Assembly: GCF_036021035.1 (NCBI RefSeq)
Contig: NZ_CP107930.1
Location: 5,232,006-5,296,005 of the forward strand
Origin: Kineococcus sp. NBC_00420
Lineage (GTDB): Bacteria; Actinomycetota; Actinomycetes; Actinomycetales; Kineococcaceae
Direction of reading: 5' to 3'
DNA: 64,000 nucleotides
A program made the translations under genes and the position numbers. Position 1 is the stretch's first letter. Each line of letters starts with the position of its first letter. Below the pieces are notes generated by a model. The model did not search any database and was not told the DNA's origin. It saw only the letters and a list, made by a program, of their open reading frames with translations. Positions 8,072 through 16,141 of the stretch are shown here, one piece after another.

Positions 8072-9229
8072 ATGGGTGGCGTGACGCACCGCGCGCGGTG
8101 GAGCCGACGACTCGATGCCGTCTGCGCGGACCCGAGCCTGTTCCGACTGGTCCTGCACCCCGTCGTCGACGTCGCCGCGGGCCGCATCGCCGGTTACGAG
8201 GTGCTCAGCCGGTTCCCCTCCACCATCCCCACCGAGGACTGGTTCGTCGCGGCGCGCACCCTCGGCCGCGACGCCGACCTCGACAAGGTCGTCCTGCGCG
8301 GCGCGCTGCGCCTGCTGGACCGCCTCCCGCACGGGGCCTTCCTCACCGTCAACGCCAGCCCGACCTCCCTCTCCGACCCCGAGGTGATGTCGATCCTGCG
8401 CGCGCAGGACCTCACCGGCGTCGTGCTGGAACTCACCGAGCACGCGGCCTGCGACCCCCGCGACCTCGTCGAGCCGCTCGCGGTGCTGCGGGCCCGGGGG
8501 GCCATCGTCGCCCTGGACGACGTCGGGACCGGGCACTCGGGACTGCTGCGGATGGCGGTGGTGCGCCCGGAGATCCTCAAGATCGACCTGCAACTGGTTC
8601 GGGGCCTCGAGGGGGACCTCGTGAAGCGGTCGCTGGTGCAGTTCCTCGGCGAGTGCGCCGGCCGCCTCGACGCCTGGATCATCGCCGAGGGCGTGGAGAC
8701 CGTCGCCGAGCTCGACGTGCTGCGGGGGATGGGTGTCCCCCTGGTCCAGGGGTTCCTGCTGGCCCGCCCGGGCGACGACTTCGCCGGGCTGGGGACGGAG
8801 GCGATGCGGATGCTGCACCGCCCCGAGCGCCCCGCTCTCGACCCCGTCCGCCGCAGCGGTGACCTGGCCCGGCGCACCAAGACCTCCCGCAGCGTCTCCG
8901 CGGCGGTGCGGGTCGCCGTCGAGGACTGCGCCCCCGTCGTCGTCGTCGACGTCGAGGACGTGCCCCGGGTCATCGTCCTGCCCGGTCACCGCCCGGGGGA
9001 GCGGCCCCGCGTCGAACCCGTGGACATCCGCCTCGCGCCGGAGACGCCGGTGTCCGAGGCCGCGGGACGGGCCCTGGCCCGGGCCGCCGGGGTCCGCTTC
9101 GACCCGTTGGTCTGCACGGACTCCACCGGCCGCTACGTCGGGGTCGTCGGCGTCGAGGACGTGGTCCTCGACCTCGCCGCCGACCCGACGGCCGGCTACC
9201 GGCGCCAGCCGTGGAGGATGGGTGCGTGA
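8072..9229 (+). CDS. EAL-domain protein with C-terminal CBS-like region (c-di-GMP phosphodiesterase)
   Basis: A 385-residue soluble protein. The EAL domain spans about residues 20-260. The EXL motif is E43-V-L, the metal and substrate residues appear in VNASPTSLS, LELTEH, ALDDVGTGHSG and ILKIDL, and the catalytic-loop glutamate in IIAEGVET, ending with QGFLLARP. All key acids are present, so hydrolysis of cyclic di-GMP is likely. Residues 285-385 form a second domain resembling a CBS pair (VVVVDVEDVPRVIVL and STGRYVGVVGVEDVV), which may bind a nucleotide. Start ATG 8072 has GGGAGG eight bases upstream. GTGA overlap couples it to the small gene that follows. Cyclic di-GMP control of matrix production would link it to the polysaccharide island, but that is speculation. 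Confidence 0.88.
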   Translation: MGGVTHRARWSRRLDAVCADPSLFRLVLHPVVDVAAGRIAGYEVLSRFPSTIPTEDWFVAARTLGRDADLDKVVLRGALRLLDRLPHGAFLTVNASPTSLSDPEVMSILRAQDLTGVVLELTEHAACDPRDLVEPLAVLRARGAIVALDDVGTGHSGLLRMAVVRPEILKIDLQLVRGLEGDLVKRSLVQFLGECAGRLDAWIIAEGVETVAELDVLRGMGVPLVQGFLLARPGDDFAGLGTEAMRMLHRPERPALDPVRRSGDLARRTKTSRSVSAAVRVAVEDCAPVVVVDVEDVPRVIVLPGHRPGERPRVEPVDIRLAPETPVSEAAGRALARAAGVRFDPLVCTDSTGRYVGVVGVEDVVLDLAADPTAGYRRQPWRMGA

Positions 9230-9399
9230 AGGCCTTCCGCTGCGGTGACGTCGTGCCGGGGTGCAACCGCGAGTTCCTCGGGGTCGACCGCGCCGACATC
9301 CTGGCCCAGGTCGCCGCCCACGCCCGCGAGGACCACCACGTCGACGTGGACGACGCCCTGGTGCGCGCCGTCGAGGCGAACCTGCGCGACGAGGTCTGA
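9226..9399 (+). CDS. Small DUF1059-family protein
   Basis: A 57-residue protein with the pattern of DUF1059: KAFRCGDVVPGCN near the N-terminus, then DILAQVAAHAREDH. Two cysteines (C7 and C13) and a conserved His suggest metal or redox chemistry; the biochemical role is unknown. GTG 9226 overlaps the EAL stop (GTGA) and has GGAGG at 9213-9217, eight bases upstream, so the two genes are one unit. An earlier in-frame GTG at 9211 would add only five residues. Confidence 0.8.
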   Translation: MKAFRCGDVVPGCNREFLGVDRADILAQVAAHAREDHHVDVDDALVRAVEANLRDEV

Positions 9400-9437
9400 G
9401 CCCCGGCCCCCGCCACTCAGCCGCTCAGCCGCGCCGC

Positions 9438-9905
9438 TCACTCCGCCAGGCGCGCCGGGAAACCACCCGTCGCGATCGGGCCCCACCGCCGGATCGTCAT
9501 CCGCAGCAGCGACTTCCCCTGATCGCGCATGGCCTGGCGGTACTCCTCCCAGTCGGGGTGCTCGCCGGAGATGCAGCGGAAGTAGTCCACCAGCGGCTCG
9601 ATCGCGTCCTCACCGTCGAGGACCTCGAACTCGCCGTCCAGCTGGACCCAGGCGTCGCCGAAGTCGTCGGAGAGGACCAGCGCCGAACCCCGCGGGTCGC
9701 GGCGGGCGTTGCCGGCCTTCGCGCGGTCGGGGTAGGTGGAGACGACCAGGCGTCCCTGCTCGTCGATCCCCGCGGTCACCGGCGACATCTGCGGTGAACC
9801 GTCGGATCGGGTGGTGGTGAGGACCACGTGGTGGCGGGTGCGGACGAAGTCCAGCAGTTCGGGCAGTTCGACACGACGGGACGTGGCGATGGTTCGCGGA
9901 CTCAT
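9438..9905 (-). CDS. PPOX-class F420-dependent enzyme (split-barrel flavin/F420 reductase)
   Basis: A 155-residue FMN/F420-binding split barrel. Recognisable parts are the N-terminal HHVVLTTTRSDGSPQMSPV strand pair, GRLVVSTYPDRAKAGNARRD, the ALVLSDDFGDAWVQLDG segment, and the long HPDWEEYRQAMRDQGK helix typical of TIGR03618-like Rv1155 relatives. It would reduce an unknown substrate with F420H2 in the cytoplasm. ATG 9905 lies eight bases after TAGCGT (9914-9919, minus strand), consistent with a leaderless or nearly leaderless mRNA. It is divergent from the permease at 9978. Confidence 0.85.
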   Translation of the reverse strand: MSPRTIATSRRVELPELLDFVRTRHHVVLTTTRSDGSPQMSPVTAGIDEQGRLVVSTYPDRAKAGNARRDPRGSALVLSDDFGDAWVQLDGEFEVLDGEDAIEPLVDYFRCISGEHPDWEEYRQAMRDQGKSLLRMTIRRWGPIATGGFPARLAE

Positions 9906-9977
9906 GGGTCGGGACGCTACCGTGAGCCGCCGTTTCGCACAGCCGAGGAGCAGCTCCGCACTCGAGAGGTCGACACC

Positions 9978-11357
9978 GTGACAACCACGCAGGAACAGCA
10001 GGGTCTGGGTACCGGGCTCAAACCCCGTCACATCACGATGATCTCCATCGCCGGAGTCATCGGGGCGGGCCTCTTCGTCGGGTCCAAGTCGGCCATCGCC
10101 GAAGCGGGCCCGGGGGTGCTCCTCTCCTACGCCCTCGCCGGGACGCTCGTCGTGCTGGTGATGCGCATGCTCGGGGAGATGGCCACCGCCAACCCCGACA
10201 CCGGGTCCTTCTCCACCTACGCCGACCGGGCGATGGGACGCTGGGCCGGGTTCAGCGTCGGCTGGCTGTACTGGTGGTTCTGGGTGCTCGTCATCCCCGT
10301 CGAGGCGACCGCGGCCGCGAACATCCTCAGCGACTGGATCGGTGCCCCGCAATGGGTCTGGGCGTTGCTGGTGACGCTGGCCCTCACCGCCTCCAACCTG
10401 GCCAGCGTCGGCAACTACGGCGAGTTCGAGTTCTGGTTCGCCGGGGTGAAGGTCGTCGCGATCGTCGGGTTCATCGTCGTCGGCCTGCTGGCCATCTTCG
10501 GGGTGCTGCCCGGCACCGACGTCAGCGGGACACCCGGGTTCTCCCTCACCGGGGACGCGGGCGGTTTCCTGCCCAAGGGCTTCTCCGCCGTCCTCGCCGG
10601 AATGCTCTTGACGATGTTCAGCTTCATGGGCACCGAGATCGTCACCATCGCCGCCGCGGAATCCCCCGACCCGCAGAAGGGGGTCCGTCGCGCAGTGAAC
10701 TCCGTGATCGGGCGGATCGGACTGTTCTACCTGGGCTCCATCTTCATCGTCGTCGCCCTGGTCCCGTGGAACTCCAGCCAGCTCGAGGAGGGCGGCTCCT
10801 TCCAGACCACCCTGGAGACCATCGGCATCCCCGGCGCCGGCGCCATCATGGACGTCGTCATCCTCACCGCCGTCGCCAGCTGCCTCAACTCCGCCCTCTA
10901 CACCGCCTCCCGGATGGTCTTCTCCCTCTCCCGGCGCGGGGACGCACCCGGGTGGTTGTCCCACGTCTCCCGCCGCGGCGTGCCCTACCCGGCGATCCTC
11001 ATCTCCACCGTCGTGGGTTTCGTCGCCGTCATCGGCAACTACGTCCTGCCGGACAAGATCTTCAACTACCTCCTCGCCACCAGCGGTGCCCTCGCCCTGG
11101 TCATCTACGCCTTCATCGCGCTGAGCCAGGTCGTCGTGCGCCGTCGCCTCGACGCCGCGGGGGAGCGCCCCGTGGTGCGGATGTGGCTCTTCCCCTGGCT
11201 GACCTACGCCACCATCGCCTTCATCGCCGTCGTGCTGATCCTCATGGTCGTGCTCCCCGGGCAGCGGGTGCAGCTCGGCCTCTCGCTGGTGCTGACCGCG
11301 GGGGTCGTCGCCGTCGGGATGCGCCACCAGCGCAAGGCCGCCCCGGTCCGGGAGTGA
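9978..11357 (+). CDS. Amino acid permease, APC superfamily (GabP-like)
   Basis: A 459-residue membrane protein with twelve predicted helices. The first helix has the APC signature ISIAGVIGAGLFVGS; TM3 contains RMLGEMATANPDTGSFSTYA; and TM6 is followed by SFMGTEIVTIAAAESPDPQK. These are typical of the amino acid transporter family that includes GABA, aromatic and proline permeases. Proton-coupled uptake across the cytoplasmic membrane is expected; the substrate is not determined. Start GTG 9978 has GAGAGG eight bases upstream. The stop overlaps the GTG of the next gene. Confidence 0.9.
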   Translation: MTTTQEQQGLGTGLKPRHITMISIAGVIGAGLFVGSKSAIAEAGPGVLLSYALAGTLVVLVMRMLGEMATANPDTGSFSTYADRAMGRWAGFSVGWLYWWFWVLVIPVEATAAANILSDWIGAPQWVWALLVTLALTASNLASVGNYGEFEFWFAGVKVVAIVGFIVVGLLAIFGVLPGTDVSGTPGFSLTGDAGGFLPKGFSAVLAGMLLTMFSFMGTEIVTIAAAESPDPQKGVRRAVNSVIGRIGLFYLGSIFIVVALVPWNSSQLEEGGSFQTTLETIGIPGAGAIMDVVILTAVASCLNSALYTASRMVFSLSRRGDAPGWLSHVSRRGVPYPAILISTVVGFVAVIGNYVLPDKIFNYLLATSGALALVIYAFIALSQVVVRRRLDAAGERPVVRMWLFPWLTYATIAFIAVVLILMVVLPGQRVQLGLSLVLTAGVVAVGMRHQRKAAPVRE

Positions 11358-11896
11358 ACGCGGCGGGCGGGACAAGTCGAGCGCTGGACACCACCGGCCT
11401 CCAGCCGCTCTACCTGCTGCGCCCGCCGCTCCTCGCCTGGCGGGTCCTGGCCGGGGTGCTGGGCGCCCTCACCGGGTCCACGGTGTTCCGCCTGCTCGAC
11501 GACCCCCGCGACCCCGGGGTCCAGGGGGTCGCGATCGCCCTCCTCGCCGTGGTGGCGGCCGTGCTGGTGCTGCGCAGGCGCTTCCCCGCCGCGGTCCTCG
11601 TCGCGGCGGAAGGTGTCCGCCTGCGCACCGGGTGGCGCTTCGGCCCGCTCGTCCCGTGGTCGCAGGTCGCCGACGTCCGCCCCGCCGGGCGGTGGGACGA
11701 GGAACCCTCGATCCGCCTGCCCCAGGGCGGACACCTGCGTCGCCGATCGCTCGCGGGGATGCCCGACGAGGACGTGCAGCGCCTCGCCGCGGCCCTCAGG
11801 AGCTCTCTTCGGGTTCCGTCAGGGACCGGACCATGCTCCGCAGGGCGCGCGACGCCGCCGCCTGTTCCGCCCCCGTCATCCCACCCAGCATCCTGA
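11354..11896 (+). CDS. Small membrane protein with PH-like domain
   Basis: A 180-residue protein. Two hydrophobic helices lie near residues 30-45 and 60-75, followed by AVLVAAEGVRLRTGWRFGPLVPWSQVADVRP, the layout of actinobacterial bacterial-PH (DUF2581-like) proteins. Its role is unknown. GTG 11354 overlaps the permease stop (GTGA), so the pair is coupled. The last 100 bases run into the convergent marR gene, and the C-terminal Pro/Ser-rich tail after about residue 150 does not look conserved; it may be only read-through coding. Confidence 0.68.
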   Translation: MNAAGGTSRALDTTGLQPLYLLRPPLLAWRVLAGVLGALTGSTVFRLLDDPRDPGVQGVAIALLAVVAAVLVLRRRFPAAVLVAAEGVRLRTGWRFGPLVPWSQVADVRPAGRWDEEPSIRLPQGGHLRRRSLAGMPDEDVQRLAAALRSSLRVPSGTGPCSAGRATPPPVPPPSSHPAS

Positions 11897-12254
11897 CCTC
11901 CACGGCGCGCACGGCGGCGCTCGCCGTCGCCAACCGCTGCCGGCCCAGGGGGGTGAGCCGCGTGGGGAGGGCCTTGCCGACCGGGGCCTGCGTCGCCCGG
12001 CTCACCGAACCGTCGCGTTCCAGCGCGTGGAGCAGGACGTTCATCGACTGCCGGGTCACGAACGTGCCGCGGGCGAGGTCGGAGTTGGACAGGTCCGGGC
12101 GCTGGGCCAGCAGCTCCAGGCAGGAGTAGTGCGTCACCGTCATGCCGAGCGGGCGCAGCACCGCCTCCAGGGCCACGCGCAGGGCGCTGGCGGCCTCCTT
12201 CAGCAGGTAGCCCAGGGACGTGTCCAGGTCGATGCCGACGTCACCCTCATCCAT
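11796..12254 (-). CDS. MarR-family transcriptional regulator
   Basis: A 152-residue winged-helix protein. Dimerisation helices flank a DNA-binding core: HYSCLELLAQRPDLSNSDLARGTFVTRQSMNVLLHALERDGSVSR is the helix-turn-helix region, then a wing with PTRLTPLGRQRL. The ATG at 12254 sits at the edge of a perfect palindrome that probably serves as its own operator. The mRNA is probably leaderless, since CAGTAT (12261-12266, minus strand) lies six bases before the ATG and there is no ribosome site. It faces the VOC gene at 12402, a likely target. Confidence 0.88.
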   Translation of the reverse strand: MDEGDVGIDLDTSLGYLLKEAASALRVALEAVLRPLGMTVTHYSCLELLAQRPDLSNSDLARGTFVTRQSMNVLLHALERDGSVSRATQAPVGKALPTRLTPLGRQRLATASAAVRAVEVRMLGGMTGAEQAAASRALRSMVRSLTEPEESS

Positions 12255-12269
12255 GTCAGCATACTGACA
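12254..12269. promoter_or_regulatory. Perfect inverted repeat overlapping the marR -10 and start codon (operator)
   Basis: TGTCAG-CATA-CTGACA is a perfect 6-4-6 inverted repeat. It covers the putative -10 (CAGTAT on the minus strand) and touches the ATG, so binding would block transcription directly. Size and symmetry fit MarR-family operators, implying autoregulation. Confidence 0.65.
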
Positions 12270-12401
12270 CACGGGGGTTCCGCCGGGCCCGGGCCGCCTC
12301 GCGGTCGACCCCGCCGGTGAGTCGTCGATGAGTCGCCGATGAGTTCCCCCACCCCACCCGGTCACCACGACACCACCCGCACCCGCGACTGGAGACCCGC
12401 C

Positions 12402-12818
12402 ATGACCACCCCCGCGCACCCCGGCCGCACCTTCTTCGTCACCCTGCCCGTCGCCGACGTCGCCCGCAGCCAGGACTTCTTCTCCCGACTGGGCTTCACG
12501 TTCGACCCCGACTTCGCCGACGGACACGGCGCCTGCCTGCTCGTCGGCGACCACGCCCGCGTCATGCTCGCCGACCACGCCCGGTTCGCGGAGCTCTCCA
12601 CCCTCCCCGCGGGTGACCCCACCACCCACGCCCTGGCGCTGTACTGCTTCACCGTCGCCACCCGCGAGGACGTCGACACCGTCGCCGACGCCGCCCTCGC
12701 CGCCGGCGGCGTCGAGGCCGACGGGCTCGAGGACTTCGGCTTCATGCTCACCCGCAGCTTCTTCGACCTCGACGGCCACGGCTGGCAGGTGATGTGGACG
12801 AAGCCCACGGCCGGGTGA
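12402..12818 (+). CDS. VOC-superfamily (glyoxalase/bleomycin-resistance-like) protein
   Basis: A 138-residue protein with two beta-alpha-beta-beta-beta modules. The first begins FFVTLPVADVARSQDFFSRLG and the second closes with SFFDLDGHGWQVMW, the typical metal-site tail of the vicinal oxygen chelate fold. A GGAGAC ribosome site lies six bases before ATG 12402. It may be an antibiotic-binding or lyase/dioxygenase-type enzyme; sequence alone does not decide. It is divergent from marR with a 147-base gap that contains the marR operator, so de-repression by a MarR ligand is plausible. Confidence 0.83.
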   Translation: MTTPAHPGRTFFVTLPVADVARSQDFFSRLGFTFDPDFADGHGACLLVGDHARVMLADHARFAELSTLPAGDPTTHALALYCFTVATREDVDTVADAALAAGGVEADGLEDFGFMLTRSFFDLDGHGWQVMWTKPTAG

Positions 12819-12888
12819 GTCCGCCGGGTCGTCAGTCCTGAACGTCGTGAGCCCGAACGTCGAGGCTCACCGCGGCTACCCTGCAGAC

Positions 12889-13566
12889 GTGCGGGTGCTC
12901 CTGGTCGAGGACGAGACCCTCCTCGCCGACACCGTCCGCCGCGGCCTCAGCGCCGAGGGCATCACCGTCGACGTCGCCCACGACGGCACCAGCGGCTACC
13001 ACCGCGCCGCCACCGCCGGCTACGACGTCCTCGTCCTCGACCTCATGCTCCCCGGCCGCAACGGCTACGAGATCTGCCGCGACCTGCGCACCGCCGGCGT
13101 CTGGACCCCCGTCCTGATCCTCACCGCCAAGGACGGCGAGTACGACCAGGTCGACGCCTTCGACCTCGGCGCCGACGACTACCTCACCAAACCCTTCTCC
13201 TTCCCCGTCCTGCTCGCCCACCTGCGCGCCCTGCACCGCCGAGGCGCCCCCGAACGCCCCGCCGTCCTCACCGCCGGCGATCTCTCCCTCGACCCCGCCA
13301 CCCGCCGCGTCGTCCGCGGCACGACCCCCCTCACCCTCACCCCCCGCGAGTTCGCCCTCCTGGAGTTCCTGCTCCGCCACCGCGACCAGGTCGTCGCCAA
13401 ACCCGACATCCTCCGCGCCGTCTGGGACCCCGACGTCACCACCGACCCCAACGTCGTCGAGGTCTACGTCCGCTACCTCCGCCTCAAGATCGACCTCCCC
13501 TTCCAGCGCCACGCCCTGCAGACCGTCCGCGGCGCCGGCTACCGCCTCGCCGCCGACGGCGGCTGA
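12889..13566 (+). CDS. OmpR-family two-component response regulator
   Basis: A 225-residue protein. The receiver domain starts MRVLLVEDETLLAD, with phospho-acceptor D51 in VLVLDLMLPG and the conserved Lys in DDYLTKPFS. The C-terminal winged helix contains LTPREFALLEFLLRHRDQVV and VVEVYVRYLRLKID. I chose GTG 12889 over GTG 12847 because the receiver begins immediately and TACCCT (12877-12882) lies exactly six bases upstream, the leaderless spacing seen across the window. Its presumed sensor kinase is encoded on the opposite strand and converges with it, with a 28-base overlap; most such pairs are co-directional operons. Confidence 0.92.
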   Translation: MRVLLVEDETLLADTVRRGLSAEGITVDVAHDGTSGYHRAATAGYDVLVLDLMLPGRNGYEICRDLRTAGVWTPVLILTAKDGEYDQVDAFDLGADDYLTKPFSFPVLLAHLRALHRRGAPERPAVLTAGDLSLDPATRRVVRGTTPLTLTPREFALLEFLLRHRDQVVAKPDILRAVWDPDVTTDPNVVEVYVRYLRLKIDLPFQRHALQTVRGAGYRLAADGG

Positions 13567-14945
13567 GGACCACCCGCGGGCAGGCGCACCTCCACCACGC
13601 ACCCCCCACCCCGGCGCTCGCGGACGCTCACGGAACCGCCGTGGGCGGCGGCGGTCTCCGCGACGATCGCCAGGCCCAGACCCGTTCCGCCCGAACCTCG
13701 TCCGCGGCTCCCGTCGAGGCGCACGAACCGTTCGAAGACGCGGGCCCGGTCCCCCGTGGGGATGCCGGGTCCGTCGTCGCCCACCCGCAGGACGGCGACG
13801 TCGCCCTCCTGCGCCACCTCCAGCTCCACGCGGGAGGTGGCGTGGCGCACGGCGTTGTCGGTGAGGTTGCGCAGGGTGCGGGCCAGGGCGAGCGGATCGC
13901 CGAGGACCCGCACGGGCACGATGGTGGCCTGAACCGTGCGGCCGCTGACGCTGCGCAGGCGGGTCGTCTCGACCTCGACCACCTCGTCGAGGTCGACCTC
14001 CTGCGGGACGAGCAGGAGGCGGCCCTCGTCGGCGCGGGCCAGGGCGAGGAGGTCGGCGACCAGCGTCTCCAGCCGTCCGCTCTCCGAGGCCACCAGGGTC
14101 GTGAACTCCGCCAGGCTGCCCCCGGACCCCGCCCACACCTCCGCGGCGGCGCGCAGGGTGGCGACGGGGCTGCGCAGTTCGTGGCTGGCGTCGGCGACGA
14201 AGCGCCGCTGGCCGGCCTGGGCCGCCTCCAGCCGGGCCAGCATCTCGTTCATCGTCACCGCGAGCCGGCTCACCTCGTCCTCGCCCGCGGGGACCGGGAC
14301 CCGCCCGTCCAGGCCCCGGGCGCTGATGCCCTCGACCCTCGCCCGGATCGCCTCCACCGGACGCAGCGAACGGCCCACGAAGGTCCAGGTCGCGACGCCG
14401 ATCGCGGCCAGCAGCAGCGGGGACCCGACACCCAGCAGGACCCCCGCCCACCGGAGCACCCGGTCGGCGTCGGCGGTCGACTCGGCGACGACGACGTGGA
14501 AGTCCCGGTCCTCCACGTCCGCGCCGAGCACGGTCACGACCCAGCGGTGGTCCTCGCCCAGGGCGGGGAGGCGTACGACCTCGTGCTCGAGGCGTGCTGA
14601 GGCCGGGCGCAACGCCGTCAGCGCGGGCAGGCCCGCGAGACGGGCGCTGCGGGCCACGACGTCGCCGTCGGCGTCGAGGACCTGGATGTGCGACCCGCGG
14701 TCGGCCTGCGCGCCGACGGCGGTGTCCAGGGCCTGTCGGGCGGCGGCGTCCGATCCGCTCAGCGCGGCGGCCGTGACCGAGAGCCGCACCAGCCGCGCCT
14801 GGACGGACCCGGTCTCCTGCTCGCCGGAGTACAGCGTCGAGCGCAGCAGCACCAGACCCGTGACGGCCCCGGCGAGCACGAGGACCGCGAGCAGCGCCGT
14901 CGCCGCCACCGTCGAGCGGACGCGGACCCCTGCGCTTCGCCACAC
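13539..14945 (-). CDS. Membrane sensor histidine kinase
   Basis: A 468-residue kinase. TM1 is near residues 12-35 and TM2 near 168-190, enclosing an extracytoplasmic sensor of about 130 residues. HAMP follows (SLRPVEAIRARVEGI). The H-box is FVADASHELRSPVATL, the N-box RNLTDNAVRHA, G1 VGDDGPGIP and G2 GGTGLGLAIV. Everything needed for autophosphorylation is present. GTG 14945 follows GAGACT (14952-14957, minus strand) by six bases, so the mRNA is probably leaderless. It converges tail-to-tail with the OmpR-type regulator and is divergent from the MoxR-like ATPase at 15002; the sensed signal is unknown. Confidence 0.93.
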   Translation of the reverse strand: MWRSAGVRVRSTVAATALLAVLVLAGAVTGLVLLRSTLYSGEQETGSVQARLVRLSVTAAALSGSDAAARQALDTAVGAQADRGSHIQVLDADGDVVARSARLAGLPALTALRPASARLEHEVVRLPALGEDHRWVVTVLGADVEDRDFHVVVAESTADADRVLRWAGVLLGVGSPLLLAAIGVATWTFVGRSLRPVEAIRARVEGISARGLDGRVPVPAGEDEVSRLAVTMNEMLARLEAAQAGQRRFVADASHELRSPVATLRAAAEVWAGSGGSLAEFTTLVASESGRLETLVADLLALARADEGRLLLVPQEVDLDEVVEVETTRLRSVSGRTVQATIVPVRVLGDPLALARTLRNLTDNAVRHATSRVELEVAQEGDVAVLRVGDDGPGIPTGDRARVFERFVRLDGSRGRGSGGTGLGLAIVAETAAAHGGSVSVRERRGGGCVVEVRLPAGGPQPPSAARR

Positions 14946-15001
14946 CCGGCCAGTCTCACCCGCCGGGAGGAGGCCCGGGGAGCTCCCACGACAATGGCGG
15001 C

Positions 15002-16138
15002 ATGAGCCAGCGCCACACCGACACCTGCAACGCCCTCGGTGTTGCCCTGCTCGCCGACGTGCCCGTCATCCTCTGGGGCCCACCCGGTCAGGGGAAGTCC
15101 TCGGTGATCCAGGAGCTGGCGAGCGGGATGGGCGCCCACCTGGAGACCGTCATCGCCTCCATCCGCGAGCCCAGCGACTTCGCGGGTCTGCCCGTCGTCG
15201 ACCCGGCCACCCGCACGGCCTCGCTCGCGGCGCCGTCGTGGGCGGTGCGCCTGCGCGACGCCGTGCTCGAGGAGGGCCGCACGGGCATCCAGTTCTACGA
15301 CGAGGTCTCCACCGCCCCGCCCGCCACCCAGGCGGCGCTGCTGCGCCCGATCCTCGAGGGCGTCGTGGGGGACCTGCGCCTGCCCGACGGGGTCCGCACG
15401 ATCGCCGCGGCGAACCCACCGGACGTCGCCGCCGACGGCTGGGACCTCGCCCCGCCCGTCGCGAACCGGTTCGTGCACCTCACGTGGGAACTCGACGCCG
15501 ACACCGTCCGCGAGGGGTTCACCACGGGCTGGCCGAGCGTCGCCGTGCCGGCGCTCGAGGAGAACGCGGTGGAGGCCCTGCTCGTGCAGACCCTCGCCGT
15601 CGTCGGGGTGTTCCTGGGGTCGAAACCCGAGCTGGTCACCCAGATGCCCCGCACCTCCGAGGAGGCCGGCCGCGCCTTCCCGACACCGCGGTCGTGGGAG
15701 ATGGCGGCCCGACTGCACGCCTACGCCACCGCGGCGGGGATGAACAGCACCGTGGTCACGATGCTGATGGCCGGGACCGTGGGCATCACCGCCGGCGGGA
15801 TGTTCCTGAACTACCTGCGTGAACTCGACCTGCCCGACCCCGAGACCCTGCTCGCCGACCCCGACGTCTACGTCGTGGACCGCCGCCGCACCGACCAGAC
15901 CTACGCGGTCGCGGCGTCGGTGTGGTCGGCGACCGCCGCGCGCAACACCGCGCAACGCTGGGTCAACTGCGGGGTCGTCCTCGCGGTGATCGCCGAGAGC
16001 GGCAGCGCCGACATCGCCTTCTCCTACGGCCGGGCCTGGGCGGCCGCGCGTCCCACCGGTGCGCTGCCGAACGAGCGCATCATCAAGGGCCTGGCGCCCA
16101 TCCTGACCGAGCTGAACCTGCTCACCACCAAGGGCTGA
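15002..16138 (+). CDS. MoxR-like AAA+ ATPase
   Basis: A 378-residue AAA+ protein. Walker A is WGPPGQGKSS (about residues 25-34), Walker B is QFYDEVSTAPP (about residue 98), sensor 1 is TIAAANPPD, and an arginine-rich region follows PVANRFVHL. The C-terminal 200 residues are an all-helical lid typical of the MoxR group. It is four bases upstream of the metallopeptidase/VWA gene, the classical MoxR-VWA pairing in which the ATPase remodels or loads targets for the VWA partner. A GACAAT -10 (14990-14995) lies six bases before ATG 15002, so this short operon probably starts as a leaderless mRNA. Confidence 0.88.
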   Translation: MSQRHTDTCNALGVALLADVPVILWGPPGQGKSSVIQELASGMGAHLETVIASIREPSDFAGLPVVDPATRTASLAAPSWAVRLRDAVLEEGRTGIQFYDEVSTAPPATQAALLRPILEGVVGDLRLPDGVRTIAAANPPDVAADGWDLAPPVANRFVHLTWELDADTVREGFTTGWPSVAVPALEENAVEALLVQTLAVVGVFLGSKPELVTQMPRTSEEAGRAFPTPRSWEMAARLHAYATAAGMNSTVVTMLMAGTVGITAGGMFLNYLRELDLPDPETLLADPDVYVVDRRRTDQTYAVAASVWSATAARNTAQRWVNCGVVLAVIAESGSADIAFSYGRAWAAARPTGALPNERIIKGLAPILTELNLLTTKG

Positions 16139-16141
16139 GCC

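Noticed and set aside
9828-9977. Longer N-terminus for the amino acid permease
   Set aside because: The upstream residues are polar and lie across the divergent promoter region; GTG 9978 has a ribosome site and starts just before the first helix.
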